DNA of 64,000 nucleotides from Sphingobacterium athyrii (lineage in GTDB: Bacteria; Bacteroidota; Bacteroidia; Sphingobacteriales; Sphingobacteriaceae), in assembly GCF_003071065.1 (NCBI RefSeq), contig NZ_QCXX01000002.1, forward strand, positions 864,375 to 928,374, written 5' to 3'. The notes beneath the pieces are model-generated. The model ran no database searches. It had not been told where the DNA came from and was given only the letters and a program-made list of their open reading frames with translations. Position numbers and translations under genes: made by a program. Every line of letters begins with the position of its first letter. The first letter of the stretch is position 1. Of the stretch, positions 8,582-17,241 are shown piece after piece.

Positions 8582-8616
8582 GAATGGTTTGTATAAAGTT
8601 GTAATTGAGCATTGGA

Positions 8617-9090
8617 TTAACGTCCTGTCGCTTTAACACCTCTTAAAGTCATGACCGTACTTGTTATCATAGCGGCTTTTTTACCATCACTGCGGAAAAT
8701 ATCGCATTGATAGTGACTTAAATTTTTTCCACTATGTAAGGGGGATGCTTTGGCAGTGAGTATATCCTCGAAAACGGGCCGGTAAAAATTGATTTTCAAT
8801 TCTACGGATGTAAAAGTTTCGCCTTCCTGAATAAGGGTCGAATGTGCGGTTCCGATGGCTGCGTCTGCCAGTTCACAAAGCAGGCCTCCGTGAATTGTTC
8901 CCTGCTGGTTACTGTGTTTTTCTTTTGTTGTATTGATTTGAACAGTTGCTGTACCTAAACCGACTTCCATAATGTCTATGCCCAATGTTTTTGATATTGG
9001 TGTTGGGTAATGCATGTGCGTATGCATGTCATCGGTAGTTTCACTTTTTATCAATTTATTTAGGTAATCTAATATCGATAGTTTTGTCAT
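8617..9090 (-). CDS. PaaI-like hotdog-fold thioesterase
   Basis: 157 residues from the ATG at 9090 (MTKLSILDYL); the open frame runs to 9126 but that start would overlap the operator. Hotdog motif HSNQQGTIHGGLLCELADAAIGTAH has the HGG(x)..D signature of PaaI/YdiI-type acyl-CoA thioesterases, followed by FTSVELKINFYRPVFE. Expected to hydrolyse aryl- or acyl-CoA thioesters in the cytoplasm. It is the first gene of the unit ending with the MBL hydrolase and has a TetR-type operator 30 bases upstream. Confidence 0.82.
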   Translation of the reverse strand: MTKLSILDYLNKLIKSETTDDMHTHMHYPTPISKTLGIDIMEVGLGTATVQINTTKEKHSNQQGTIHGGLLCELADAAIGTAHSTLIQEGETFTSVELKINFYRPVFEDILTAKASPLHSGKNLSHYQCDIFRSDGKKAAMITSTVMTLRGVKATGR

Positions 9091-9119
9091 ATACGTTGTT
9101 ATTATATTTATAAAAAAAT

Positions 9120-9133
9120 AAACCAATCGGTTT
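9120..9133. promoter_or_regulatory. TetR-type operator in front of the thioesterase operon
   Basis: AAACCAATCGGTTT is a palindrome with one mismatch in the centre. Read on the reverse strand the site is AAAAACCGATTGGTTTATTT, matching the sites at 13633-13646 and 14302-14315 over about 20 bases. It lies between the DinB stop and the thioesterase start. Confidence 0.72.
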
Positions 9134-9149
9134 TTTTTTGGCTAAAAAA

Positions 9150-9689
9150 TTATATGTTTTCCATGCTTCCTATTATAGACTGTATGGCATGCAAATGGTG
9201 CAAATCATGCTCAGCAACAAAATGCATCAGGTCAATGATATTCATTGGTTGATGTAATCTCGGATGCATACTTGTCTTCAACAAGTCTTCTTCACTCATT
9301 TTTTGAAGCATTGCAATTGTTTTGTGTCTTTCGCTGACCAGGTTCTTAATAAGCTCTTCAATCAACATGTTGTTGAAAGAAGACTTATCGGTTGCTGTAT
9401 TGTTTAAATCGGCAGGGGACAGATCTGGTTTTCCTTCCTTTATATCTCTAAAACGGATTCGCCATAGATCTTCTAAAAGGATTAAATGCCCTATATTCTC
9501 ATTGACAGACCATTTATCTCTCATTTTGCGGGTTGAAACCTCTGTAGGACAACTTTTCAGCAGCTTATTTAGAACAGCCGGAAAATGTTCAAGTCGTTTT
9601 AGAAATTCGTCAAAATATTCCGAACCTGTGTTTGAATCAAATTGCCGATCGAACCATCTGACAAACGATTGTGGCTTTACTTCTTTCAT
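9150..9689 (-). CDS. DinB-superfamily protein
   Basis: 179 residues from the ATG at 9689; a TTG at 9698 is the alternative. WSVNENIGHLILLEDLWRIR and LMHFVAEHDLHHLHAIQ supply the conserved histidines of the DinB four-helix bundle, which usually holds a divalent metal. Relatives include bacillithiol and mycothiol S-transferases and the damage-inducible DinB of Bacillus; which applies here is open. It is the last gene of the unit starting at the dihydrolipoyl dehydrogenase, ten bases after the secreted hydrolase. Confidence 0.75.
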   Translation of the reverse strand: MKEVKPQSFVRWFDRQFDSNTGSEYFDEFLKRLEHFPAVLNKLLKSCPTEVSTRKMRDKWSVNENIGHLILLEDLWRIRFRDIKEGKPDLSPADLNNTATDKSSFNNMLIEELIKNLVSERHKTIAMLQKMSEEDLLKTSMHPRLHQPMNIIDLMHFVAEHDLHHLHAIQSIIGSMENI

Positions 9690-9699
9690 TAGTATCAAT

Positions 9700-10344
9700 T
9701 TATAGGTTATTACTATTGATCCATGCTTTGACAGGTATTATCCACTCATCTAATGCCCTGAACAGAAAGCCGTGTTCCAGACCTGTGTTGAGGGTAATTT
9801 CCTTAAAAGATTTTAAACCAGAATTTTTAAGCCTAAGTTGCCTTGATAATAACTCAGCGCCGACATCGGTTTTTTCGTTAATCGATAAAACCTTTCCGTA
9901 GAGCCTGAACTTTCGATCTTCGTTCAACGAGTCATTTTTAAAGCTTGCGCCAATAATTACAAATTTTAAATCTGGATTTTTGGCATAATAGGAGATGTAT
10001 TGAGCTATATAACCTCCCTGAGACGTTCCGACAATTGCAATCCGGTCATAGGGAACTCCGAATCTGTGTAAGCTGTCAATTTTAAGGATCACCTTTTTTG
10101 CATACATCTTAGGATCAGTGCCGGGATTTCTCTTTTCAGATATTAGTACAGAATTTGTGGATCGAAGTTTTTCTAAAATAGCTGTATATGCCGCTGGTCC
10201 GTATTTAGGATGGGATTCATTTAAGGAATGTTCTTCCAAAAATTTATTATGCAAAAAAAATACATACTTTTTTTGAGTACTATTTTGAGCATTAATAGCA
10301 AACGGAAGAAATGACAGATAAAGAAATAGTAACCTAAGAAACAT
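9700..10344 (-). CDS. Secreted alpha/beta-hydrolase-like protein
   Basis: 214 residues with a signal peptide (LRLLFLYLSFLPFAINAQ). YVFFLHNKFLEEH starts the fold and IAIVGTSQGGYIAQYIS is a clear nucleophile elbow; a late EHGFLFRALDEW supplies a candidate catalytic His. The protein is short for the fold and seems to lack a cap domain. Likely periplasmic or exported; the substrate is unknown. It lies between the methyltransferase and DinB genes in the reverse-strand TetR-linked block. Confidence 0.7.
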   Translation of the reverse strand: MFLRLLFLYLSFLPFAINAQNSTQKKYVFFLHNKFLEEHSLNESHPKYGPAAYTAILEKLRSTNSVLISEKRNPGTDPKMYAKKVILKIDSLHRFGVPYDRIAIVGTSQGGYIAQYISYYAKNPDLKFVIIGASFKNDSLNEDRKFRLYGKVLSINEKTDVGAELLSRQLRLKNSGLKSFKEITLNTGLEHGFLFRALDEWIIPVKAWINSNNL

Positions 10345-10391
10345 ATAATTTGAATAAACAGACTATTTTAATTTAGAGACAACATCAGATT

Positions 10392-11213
10392 TTATTGTTC
10401 CTTATCCATAAGATGCCCTTTTGAGGCTGTCAATGCATACACCATAGGGATTTTGTCTCCAAGATGAGCAATTCTGAACTTACCGGGTTCAAATTCAATT
10501 GAATTATTGAAATTATTGTATGGTGAATAATCAAATTCTTCAATGGAATTCATTTCTAAACCATTTTGCATCAGATTACTTATTACTTCAGCTAAGCCGT
10601 GGTTCCAGCCAATTGATTTGACTTCAAATTCCGCTTCTTTATCTGCATAAGTTCCTTTTTCAGTTTCTATAATGGCTCCGGAATTAAAATATCTGTATTC
10701 AATCTTTTTAAACCCCGAATCAAACATCCAGACAACCGGATGAAATTCTACAAAAACAAACGTACCACCGGGTTTCAGGAATTTCGAAATTATCTTTGCC
10801 CACCGATCCAGATCCGGAAGCCAGCCGATGGTCCCATAACTTGTAAAGACAATATCAAACTGACGATCCAGATGATTGGGAAGATCATAAACATCGCTGC
10901 AGATAAAAGTTGTTGAAACATTACTCTGTTTTGCCAGTTCCCGTGCTCGATCTATTGCTACATCCGAAAGATCAATGCCGACTAAGTCCGCTCCCAGGCG
11001 ACTTAAAGAGATACTATCCTGTCCGAAATGGCACTGTAAATGCAATACGGATTTTCCTGTCAAATCTCCAAGTAAATTAAGTTCTATATCTTTTAATGAA
11101 TTTTTCCCATTCAAAAAGGCATCCAGGTTATAAAAATCAGAATTGATGTGAACTTCTGTTCTGGTATTCCAAGATTCCCTGTTTATTTCCAAATAATTGT
11201 CTTCTATGTTCAT
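10392..11213 (-). CDS. Class I SAM-dependent methyltransferase
   Basis: 273 residues. SVLHLQCHFGQDSISLSRLGADLVGIDLSDVAIDRAREL contains motif I, in a variant with Q-C-H-F-G, and the acidic end of strand 2 (VGID). DIVFTSYGTIGWL is motif II-like, and KFLKPGGTFVFVEFHP is motif III. This matches a widespread group of small-molecule methyltransferases whose substrates are mostly unknown. It follows the VOC gene by ten bases, so they are co-transcribed. Confidence 0.83.
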   Translation of the reverse strand: MNIEDNYLEINRESWNTRTEVHINSDFYNLDAFLNGKNSLKDIELNLLGDLTGKSVLHLQCHFGQDSISLSRLGADLVGIDLSDVAIDRARELAKQSNVSTTFICSDVYDLPNHLDRQFDIVFTSYGTIGWLPDLDRWAKIISKFLKPGGTFVFVEFHPVVWMFDSGFKKIEYRYFNSGAIIETEKGTYADKEAEFEVKSIGWNHGLAEVISNLMQNGLEMNSIEEFDYSPYNNFNNSIEFEPGKFRIAHLGDKIPMVYALTASKGHLMDKEQ

Positions 11214-11223
11214 ATGTATTTAT

Positions 11224-11679
11224 CTAATGAGATGAATTGATTTTTTGCCATTCCTCGTAGCTAAGTACGCCAAGCTCTGGCTGGCTTTTACCGTTCAGAA
11301 TATGGATAAACTCCAGTTGATTTCCGTCTGGATCGTCAAAATAAAGAGCAAGTGCGGGCATCCAGGCAAAAACCATTGGTTCATTGCTGCCATTTTTGAG
11401 AAAATTATAAGCCTTTAATCCGTTTTTCTCTAAAAAAGTATTTGCATCTTTTAAAATAAAATCTTTGGAACAGCTGAATGCAAAATGTCTTTTATGGAGA
11501 TTACCTTTTTGTTCCCAAAGTCCGAGCATGGCCTTTTTATTTTCTCCAACCCAAAGAAACGCGATCGGCCTGGTTTCATCATAATGTGCAAGCTGCAGGC
11601 CCAATATTTGAGTATAGAAATGCACTGCATTTTCCAAGTTGCTTACCTGGATGTGTGTCTCATATAGTCCTTCAATCAT
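11224..11679 (-). CDS. VOC-superfamily protein
   Basis: 151 residues: GLYETHIQVSNLENAVHFYTQILGLQLAHYD at the N-terminus and ALYFDDPDGNQLEFIHIL in the second half form a full VOC domain. His9 and the Glu of LEFIHIL are the expected metal ligands. The pattern resembles glyoxalase I and fosfomycin-resistance-like proteins, without enough detail to choose. It is ten bases upstream of the methyltransferase gene. Confidence 0.82.
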   Translation of the reverse strand: MIEGLYETHIQVSNLENAVHFYTQILGLQLAHYDETRPIAFLWVGENKKAMLGLWEQKGNLHKRHFAFSCSKDFILKDANTFLEKNGLKAYNFLKNGSNEPMVFAWMPALALYFDDPDGNQLEFIHILNGKSQPELGVLSYEEWQKINSSH

Positions 11680-11731
11680 TTTTATGTATTTTATTCTTAA
11701 TAATTAGAGTGTTGTGATAATTATGACCATT

Positions 11732-12166
11732 TCATTTTAGCATATGTATGATCGGGTAATCTTTACCTGAGCCATCCTTTTCGGATCTTCCTGCTCTCCT
11801 GAACCCTAATTTTTTGTAAAATCCGATGGCCTGACAGTTTTGCTCAATAACGTCAACCTTTGTAATGCCTTTTGTTTCATCCATAAATTGAAATAAGCTC
11901 TTGCCATAGCCTTCTCCACGGTAATCATTGTGAACAAACAGCATTTCAAGACTTCCTTCCGATACCGATGAAAATCCGACAGGTTTCCCATTTTCAATAA
12001 GGAGAAATACTTCGAGATTGGGCAGATAATCTTTTGGGATGGCTTCTTTAAAATAAGTAAAATCTTCTTCGGCAAGAAAGTCATGTGTAGCTTTGACCGC
12101 AGATTCCCAGATTTCCATAATACTGGGATAATCTTCTATGGTTGCCAGTCTGATCTGTTGTGACAT
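11732..12166 (-). CDS. GNAT-family N-acetyltransferase
   Basis: 144 residues. Acetyl-CoA-binding motif A is VHNDYRGEGYGKSLFQF (R/Q-x-x-G-x-G/A), preceded by the beta-4 strand SLEMLFV and followed by VIEQNCQAIGFYKKLGFRRAGR, the typical motif B. The acceptor is unknown; similar proteins are often annotated YjaB-like. It lies 28 bases after the dihydrolipoyl dehydrogenase stop in the same direction. Confidence 0.85.
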   Translation of the reverse strand: MSQQIRLATIEDYPSIMEIWESAVKATHDFLAEEDFTYFKEAIPKDYLPNLEVFLLIENGKPVGFSSVSEGSLEMLFVHNDYRGEGYGKSLFQFMDETKGITKVDVIEQNCQAIGFYKKLGFRRAGRSEKDGSGKDYPIIHMLK

Positions 12167-12194
12167 AATTTTAAAAAATATAGATATAAATATA

Positions 12195-13598
12195 TTAAAT
12201 ATTCAATGATGGTCTTCCTGATGCTATCGTATAAGCTTCTTTCATTACCTCGGAATAGGTTGGATGGGCATAACTCATTGTAGCCATATCATTTGCTGTC
12301 ACTTCATATTCCAGTCCGACAACGGCCTGTGCAATCAAATCCGCCGCGCGGGCACCTATGATATGCACTCCCAAAAGTTCGCCGTACTTCGGATCGGAAA
12401 GCACCTTTACGAAACCTTCCGTTTCCATTCCGGCTCTGGCTCTGGCATTCACGGCAAAAGGAAATGTACCGACATTATATTCAACTCCCTGTTTCTTTAA
12501 TTGTTCTTCGGTAGAGCCTACAGAAGCCACTTCCGGCCAGGTGTATACGACTGAAGGGATACGGTCATAATTGATATGAGGTTTCTGACCATTGATTCTC
12601 TCCACTACAAATACGGCTTCTTCCTCTGCTTTGTGAGCCAGCATCGCGCCACCTACAACATCTCCAATCGCATAAATGTTTGGAGCTGAAGTCTGAAGCA
12701 ATTCATCGACTTTCACTGTACCATTGTTGTTCAATTCCACGCTGGTATTTTCTAAACCCAGACCGGTTACATAGGGTTTTCTGCCGACAGCAACTAAAAT
12801 ATAGTCGGCGGTGAGCTCTTGTTCTTCTCCTTGTTTATTTTTGAAAAAAACCTTAGCCGTGTTCCCATGATTTTCAGCTTTGTAGACAGCCTGCTGAAGT
12901 TTGATTTCTACACCTTCTTTGGTTAAGATCTTCGATAGAGCTTTACCTAATTCACTATCCATTGTCGCAATGAGATTATCCGCATATTCTAAGATAGTCA
13001 CTTTGGTTCCGATCCTGTTGAATATGGAAGCCATTTCCACACCGATTACGCCGCCGCCGATAATCACGATGCTATCGGGCTTTTTCTGCAATTCCAGCGC
13101 TTCGGTAGAAGTGATGATCCTCTTTTTGTCGATAGTAATGCCCGGAATTGTAGCGGGTTTCGATCCTGTAGCAATAATAAACTTATCTGAATTAATTACA
13201 GTTTCAGCCTGATCATCGTGTACAATTTTCAATGTTTCATTATTGACAAAAGAACCTGAACCCTGGAAAACTGTGATCTTATTTTTTCTCATCAAAAAAT
13301 CCAGACCTTGTGTGTTTTTGGCCACTACCTCGCTTTTTCGCTTAAAAAGCTGTTCAACATTGAGCCGCAGATCCGAATATTCAATGCCGTGTGTTCCGAA
13401 ACTACTGAGTGCATCTGCATAATGATGCGTACTGTCCAGCAGCGCTTTTGTAGGAATGCAACCTACATTGGTACAAGTGCCACCCAAAGTATTATACTTT
13501 TCAATGATTGCTGTTTTATAGCCTAATTGAGCACTTCTAATAGCTGCTACATACCCGCCAGGACCTGACCCTATTACGGTAATATCAAATGTTTCCAT
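12195..13598 (-). CDS. lpdA: Dihydrolipoyl dehydrogenase
   Basis: 467 residues, full length. FAD-binding GSGPGGYVAAIRSAQLG is followed by the redox-active pair in GGTCTNVGCIPTK (Cys42/Cys47), NAD-binding IIGGGVIGVEMASIF, a second FAD motif YAIGDVVGGAMLAHKA and the C-terminal catalytic HPTYSE. The enzyme reoxidises dihydrolipoamide of 2-oxoacid dehydrogenases. No dehydrogenase or acyltransferase genes are adjacent. Instead it heads a unit with GNAT, VOC, methyltransferase, hydrolase and DinB genes, with a TetR-type operator 35 bases upstream. A separate role in thiol redox is possible, as is an extra housekeeping copy. Confidence 0.93.
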   Translation of the reverse strand: METFDITVIGSGPGGYVAAIRSAQLGYKTAIIEKYNTLGGTCTNVGCIPTKALLDSTHHYADALSSFGTHGIEYSDLRLNVEQLFKRKSEVVAKNTQGLDFLMRKNKITVFQGSGSFVNNETLKIVHDDQAETVINSDKFIIATGSKPATIPGITIDKKRIITSTEALELQKKPDSIVIIGGGVIGVEMASIFNRIGTKVTILEYADNLIATMDSELGKALSKILTKEGVEIKLQQAVYKAENHGNTAKVFFKNKQGEEQELTADYILVAVGRKPYVTGLGLENTSVELNNNGTVKVDELLQTSAPNIYAIGDVVGGAMLAHKAEEEAVFVVERINGQKPHINYDRIPSVVYTWPEVASVGSTEEQLKKQGVEYNVGTFPFAVNARARAGMETEGFVKVLSDPKYGELLGVHIIGARAADLIAQAVVGLEYEVTANDMATMSYAHPTYSEVMKEAYTIASGRPSLNI

Positions 13599-13632
13599 CT
13601 TATTGTTTAAATATTTTTAATAATCTATAAAT

Positions 13633-13646
13633 AAACCGATCGGTCT
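13633..13646. promoter_or_regulatory. TetR-type operator in front of lpdA
   Basis: AAACCGATCGGTCT contains the perfect 10-bp palindrome ACCGATCGGT at 13635-13644. Read on the reverse strand it is AAAGACCGATCGGTTTATTT. It lies between the tetR stop and the lpdA ATG. Confidence 0.78.
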
Positions 13647-13663
13647 TTTTGTAAGCAAAAAAA

Positions 13664-14260
13664 TTATGCTTTCAAATTTCTGATCATTTTCTCTAAAAAA
13701 GACATCGCTATATTAAGCTCTGTCATATGGTTGTTGACCTTTGCCTGCATAAATGCACCTTCGATCATCGAGATCATTACTACTGCAATTTCGATAGGAT
13801 CGGCATCTGCTTTTATTTCATTTCTATCTATGCCGCGTTTGATTTGATTTTCGATAGATGTTTTCCAAAAGTTCAGGGCTTTTTGTACACGTTTCTGGAG
13901 TGATGGATGTGTATCATCAGCCTCCGTAGCTGTGTTTAAAATCGGGCAGCCTGCCTGTAAATACGGATATCTGAAATAGTTTTTGTATGTGTGGGGATAA
14001 ACAAGCAATCTTTCGATAGAATCATTAGTTGCTAAAATACGTTCTTTCATATGCTGTGTTACTTTACCAAAATTGTAGTCAAATACACTTAATGCAATTT
14101 CATCCTTATTCTCAAAATTACCGTAAATGCAACCTTTCGAAAGACCGGTTGCACTCATTACATCATTTATTGAAGTACCCGCATAGCCTTTCACATTGAA
14201 AACGGTCGAAGTTTTCTCAATGATAAGCTGTTTGGTATTTTCGGATTTTTGAGTTTTCAT
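13664..14260 (-). CDS. TetR/AcrR-family transcriptional regulator
   Basis: 198 residues from the ATG at 14260; a TTG six bases upstream would add two residues. The N-terminal HTH is IIEKTSTVFNVKGYAGTSINDVMSATGLSKGCIYGNFENKDEIALSVF, a standard TetR_N domain. The C-terminal ligand domain has WKTSIENQIKRGIDRNEI and resembles the YxaF/LmrA-QacR group. Three related ACCGATCGGT-type palindromes, upstream of itself, lpdA and the thioesterase gene, are likely binding sites, so it probably represses all three units. Confidence 0.88.
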   Translation of the reverse strand: MKTQKSENTKQLIIEKTSTVFNVKGYAGTSINDVMSATGLSKGCIYGNFENKDEIALSVFDYNFGKVTQHMKERILATNDSIERLLVYPHTYKNYFRYPYLQAGCPILNTATEADDTHPSLQKRVQKALNFWKTSIENQIKRGIDRNEIKADADPIEIAVVMISMIEGAFMQAKVNNHMTELNIAMSFLEKMIRNLKA

Positions 14261-14301
14261 CAGCAATAATTCTTATTCGGGACAAAGTTAAATAAAAAAA
14301 T

Positions 14302-14315
14302 AGAACAATCGGTCT
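14302..14315. promoter_or_regulatory. TetR-type operator in front of tetR
   Basis: AGAACAATCGGTCT is a degenerate palindrome with one intact half (ATCGGTC). On the reverse strand it reads AAAGACCGATTGTTCTATTT, sharing the flanks of the other two sites. It begins 42 bases upstream of the tetR ATG, consistent with autoregulation. Confidence 0.68.
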
Positions 14316-14703
14316 TTTTAAAAATAAACGATAAGATTTTATTTTTTAATCATTCGTTATTTGATTATTATAACTTATATTAATGGCTGCTTTAGAGGAC
14401 TAAAATATAATGCAAACTGCTTTGGAGAATTATAGTTTCAAGATGTCAAATTTACAGATATTACAAAAAATAGCGTCAATTGTCTCTAGTTGGCGCCATT
14501 TGGTTGTTTGTGGCTTGACGAGTGAATCTTCAAATACTTTTATCTATGATTTTGTTCATTTGTGGCAGCTAAGAAATAGTAATGGGGTTCAAAAAAAATA
14601 CAATATATATAGTGAGTTTATTTAAAATAAATAATTAGTTTTATTAATGGAACTGAATGATAATACAAAATCATTTTTCGTAATTTAAGAGTTATAAAAC
14701 TTC
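14316..14703. other. Intergenic region between tetR and the MocR gene
   Basis: AT-rich divergent region. A 71-codon frame at 14410-14625 has no family resemblance and I do not call it. Nothing resembles the missing half of the thioredoxin gene that is cut at the other end of the forward cassette. Confidence 0.4.
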
Positions 14704-14709
14704 GTGAAA

Positions 14710-16131
14710 ATGCCAAGAGAAATTCTCTATCTTAAAATCGCAAAAATTTTAGAAAATCAGATATTAAGTGAAACCTTGAGGACTGGCGATAAATTACCCT
14801 CCTTACGTTCATTACAAAAAATTTACAACGTTGGACTAAATACTGCACAGCAGGCCTACACTTTGCTTGAGAGTAAATCTTTAATAATTTCAAAGCCAAA
14901 GTCAGGATATTTTGTCAGTGGAACCTCTAAACGAAAGTTGGCGCTTCCATCAGTAAGTAACCCGATTGTGACCGCAACAAAAAATGAAACTGAATATCTA
15001 ACTTATAAGGTTTTTGACGTTTTGAGGGATAAAAGCGTAAGACAATTTTCCTTGGGCGTTCCTGATGAAAAACTTTTGCCAATTTCTAAACTTAACAAAG
15101 GAATAATAAAAGTTATGCGGGAACTTGATGGCAGCGGCACTGCATTTGAGCCCGCTCAGGGGAGTTTGAATTTGAGAAGAAATATTGCTAAATGGTCTTT
15201 AGCGAGGGAAGGAGAGCTGAGTGAAGATGATATTATAACTACCTTGGGAACAATGAATGCGATTTATCTATGTTTAAATGCTGTAACTAAACCAGGAGAT
15301 ACTATTGCCACTGAGAGCCCTGTATACTTTGGAATATTGCAATTGGCAAAGTCGATGGGATTAAATATTCTTGAATTGCCTACACATCCTGTTACAGGGG
15401 TTGACCTGGAGGCATTAAAACAAAATATTAATAAAATTGATCTTTGTTGTTTCACCTGCAATTTCAATAATCCACTAGGAAGTTTGATGCCAGATGAAAA
15501 CAAAAAGGCCTTAGTGGAACTGTTAACACATTATAACGTTCCGTTAGTTGATGATGATCTTTTTGGGGTTCTTCATTTTGGTGAGACACATCCAACGTTG
15601 TGTAAAAATTATGATGAAGCAGGAATAGTGATGAGTTGCGGAGGCTTCTCCAAAACATTGGCGCCAGGATATAGAATAGGATGGATCGAACCAGGCCAAT
15701 TTAAAGAAAAAATCCTATGGAATAAACTTGTACAAACTGTTGCGATGCCTTCATTGTTACAGGAAGTGATCGCAGATTTTATGGAAAACGGGAGGTATGA
15801 TCATCATCTCAGGGTACTTCGCCATACGTTATATACTAACTGCCTCAAATTCCAACAAACCATAGAAGAACATTTTCCTGATAATACTAAAATTTCCCAG
15901 CCTCAAGGGGGATTTTTCTTATGGTTGGAGCTGGACAAAAAAATTGATACCCGAGAACTCTATGATATTGCTATCAGGCAAAAAATAAGCTTTGCTCCCG
16001 GAAGCTTATTTACTGGTCATAATCAGTTCAACAATTGCATGAGATTAAATTTTGCATTAAAATGGGATGAACATGTTTACCAAGATCTCAGACGTTTAGG
16101 AAATATGGTCAAAAGACAGATCAATCTGTAG
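14710..16131 (+). CDS. MocR-type GntR regulator / PLP aminotransferase-like fusion
   Basis: 473 residues from the ATG at 14710; an in-frame GTG at 14704 is possible. Residues 1-75 are a GntR winged helix (YLKIAKILENQILSETLRTGDKLPSLRSLQ, VGLNTAQQAYTLLESKSLI). The rest is a fold-type-I aminotransferase domain with FNNPLGSLMP, DDDLFGVLHFG and PLP lysine motif SCGGFSKTLAPGYRIGW. MocR proteins use PLP as cofactor or effector and often control a neighbouring metabolic or export gene. Here the EamA exporter, a 2-hydroxyacid dehydrogenase and PhzF follow on the same strand. Confidence 0.9.
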   Translation: MPREILYLKIAKILENQILSETLRTGDKLPSLRSLQKIYNVGLNTAQQAYTLLESKSLIISKPKSGYFVSGTSKRKLALPSVSNPIVTATKNETEYLTYKVFDVLRDKSVRQFSLGVPDEKLLPISKLNKGIIKVMRELDGSGTAFEPAQGSLNLRRNIAKWSLAREGELSEDDIITTLGTMNAIYLCLNAVTKPGDTIATESPVYFGILQLAKSMGLNILELPTHPVTGVDLEALKQNINKIDLCCFTCNFNNPLGSLMPDENKKALVELLTHYNVPLVDDDLFGVLHFGETHPTLCKNYDEAGIVMSCGGFSKTLAPGYRIGWIEPGQFKEKILWNKLVQTVAMPSLLQEVIADFMENGRYDHHLRVLRHTLYTNCLKFQQTIEEHFPDNTKISQPQGGFFLWLELDKKIDTRELYDIAIRQKISFAPGSLFTGHNQFNNCMRLNFALKWDEHVYQDLRRLGNMVKRQINL

Positions 16132-16212
16132 CCATAAAAAAACATAAATCTATATCTGTATTTGTTTATTGTAACATCCGACATTTGTATTGAATGTTGA
16201 AACAATATAGTT

Positions 16213-17127
16213 ATGAATAAAAATCTAGCTTTCGGGCTTTTATTATTAGGGATGGCTTTTATGGGCGTTGCTTTTGTATTTGTTAAAGACGCTGTGACAT
16301 CGTACTCTCCATTTGTATTTCTCTTTTACAGATTTTTAATTTCCACAGTCATTTTATCTGTTATATTCAGCAAAAACTTAAAACAGATTAACATCAGAAC
16401 ATTCGAAGCTTCTTTCCTCTGTGGAATTCCCCTATTTTTTAGTATTTTTTTTCAAACTATTGGTTTACGCTATACGAGTGTTGCAAACTCGGCCTTCATC
16501 ACTGGAATGGTTGTTCTACTTATTCCGATTTTTAAACTGATATTTTACAAGAAAAAAGTGAAATTTATCATCTGGATCTCTTGTCTGGTTGCAGCAATAG
16601 GTTTGTTTATAATTACATTAAAGAACGGGCTTCAGCTTAATATAGGTGACACATGGACCTTTGCATGTGCCATAGCCCTCGCTTTTTACGTGCTTCAAAC
16701 AGGTAAATTTGCTGAGTCTCCAAATCCGATGGCCCGCGTCACCATTATTATGGCCATATGCACTATAGGCAGTTTATTTGGTGAAATGATGACCGTTGAC
16801 GCAGAGTGGTTTCCATTAGATTTCAATTTCTGGAAAGGTGTTATTTTTTCGGCAATTTTTGGAACTGTATATATGTATTCGGTGCAAAACTATGTTCAAC
16901 GTTTCATTTCTGAAGAAAAAGTAGCGCTTGCTTATTTAACAGAACCCATATTTGCAACAGTTTCAGCCGTTATTCTTATTGATGAAAAAGTGAATATTAA
17001 TACATTCTTAGGTGGTGGCTTGATTTTACTTGCAATGTTTTTATCCGAGCTTAGAACTGCAAATCTCAAGAGATTTTTAAATAGCACTAAAACTGTAAAA
17101 TCTAGCAGCAACAGTTCAAAAATTTAA
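16213..17127 (+). CDS. EamA/DMT-family transporter
   Basis: 304 residues with about ten hydrophobic segments in two repeats, starting LAFGLLLLGMAFMGVAFVFVKDAV and SPFVFLFYRFLISTVILSVIF, and in the second half FGTVYMYSVQNYVQRFISEEKVALAYLTEPIFATVSAVILIDE with the typical TEPIFA signature. This is an inner-membrane drug/metabolite exporter. It lies 81 bases after the MocR gene, a common pairing in which MocR controls export of an amino acid or vitamin-like compound; the substrate is not known. Confidence 0.9.
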   Translation: MNKNLAFGLLLLGMAFMGVAFVFVKDAVTSYSPFVFLFYRFLISTVILSVIFSKNLKQINIRTFEASFLCGIPLFFSIFFQTIGLRYTSVANSAFITGMVVLLIPIFKLIFYKKKVKFIIWISCLVAAIGLFIITLKNGLQLNIGDTWTFACAIALAFYVLQTGKFAESPNPMARVTIIMAICTIGSLFGEMMTVDAEWFPLDFNFWKGVIFSAIFGTVYMYSVQNYVQRFISEEKVALAYLTEPIFATVSAVILIDEKVNINTFLGGGLILLAMFLSELRTANLKRFLNSTKTVKSSSNSSKI

Positions 17128-17241
17128 TGAAATTTCGATATAAAGGTGTCTGCCTCTATGATCAATAGAGAATCATAGTGTACCTGTACGCGTAATCATT
17201 TTGGTATGTAATATATTTTTGATATAATAAATTTTATAAGT

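Noticed and set aside
14410..14625. Forward frame of 71 codons before the MocR gene
   Set aside because: No protein-like motifs, AT-rich spacer, and a gene here would stand alone between two promoters.
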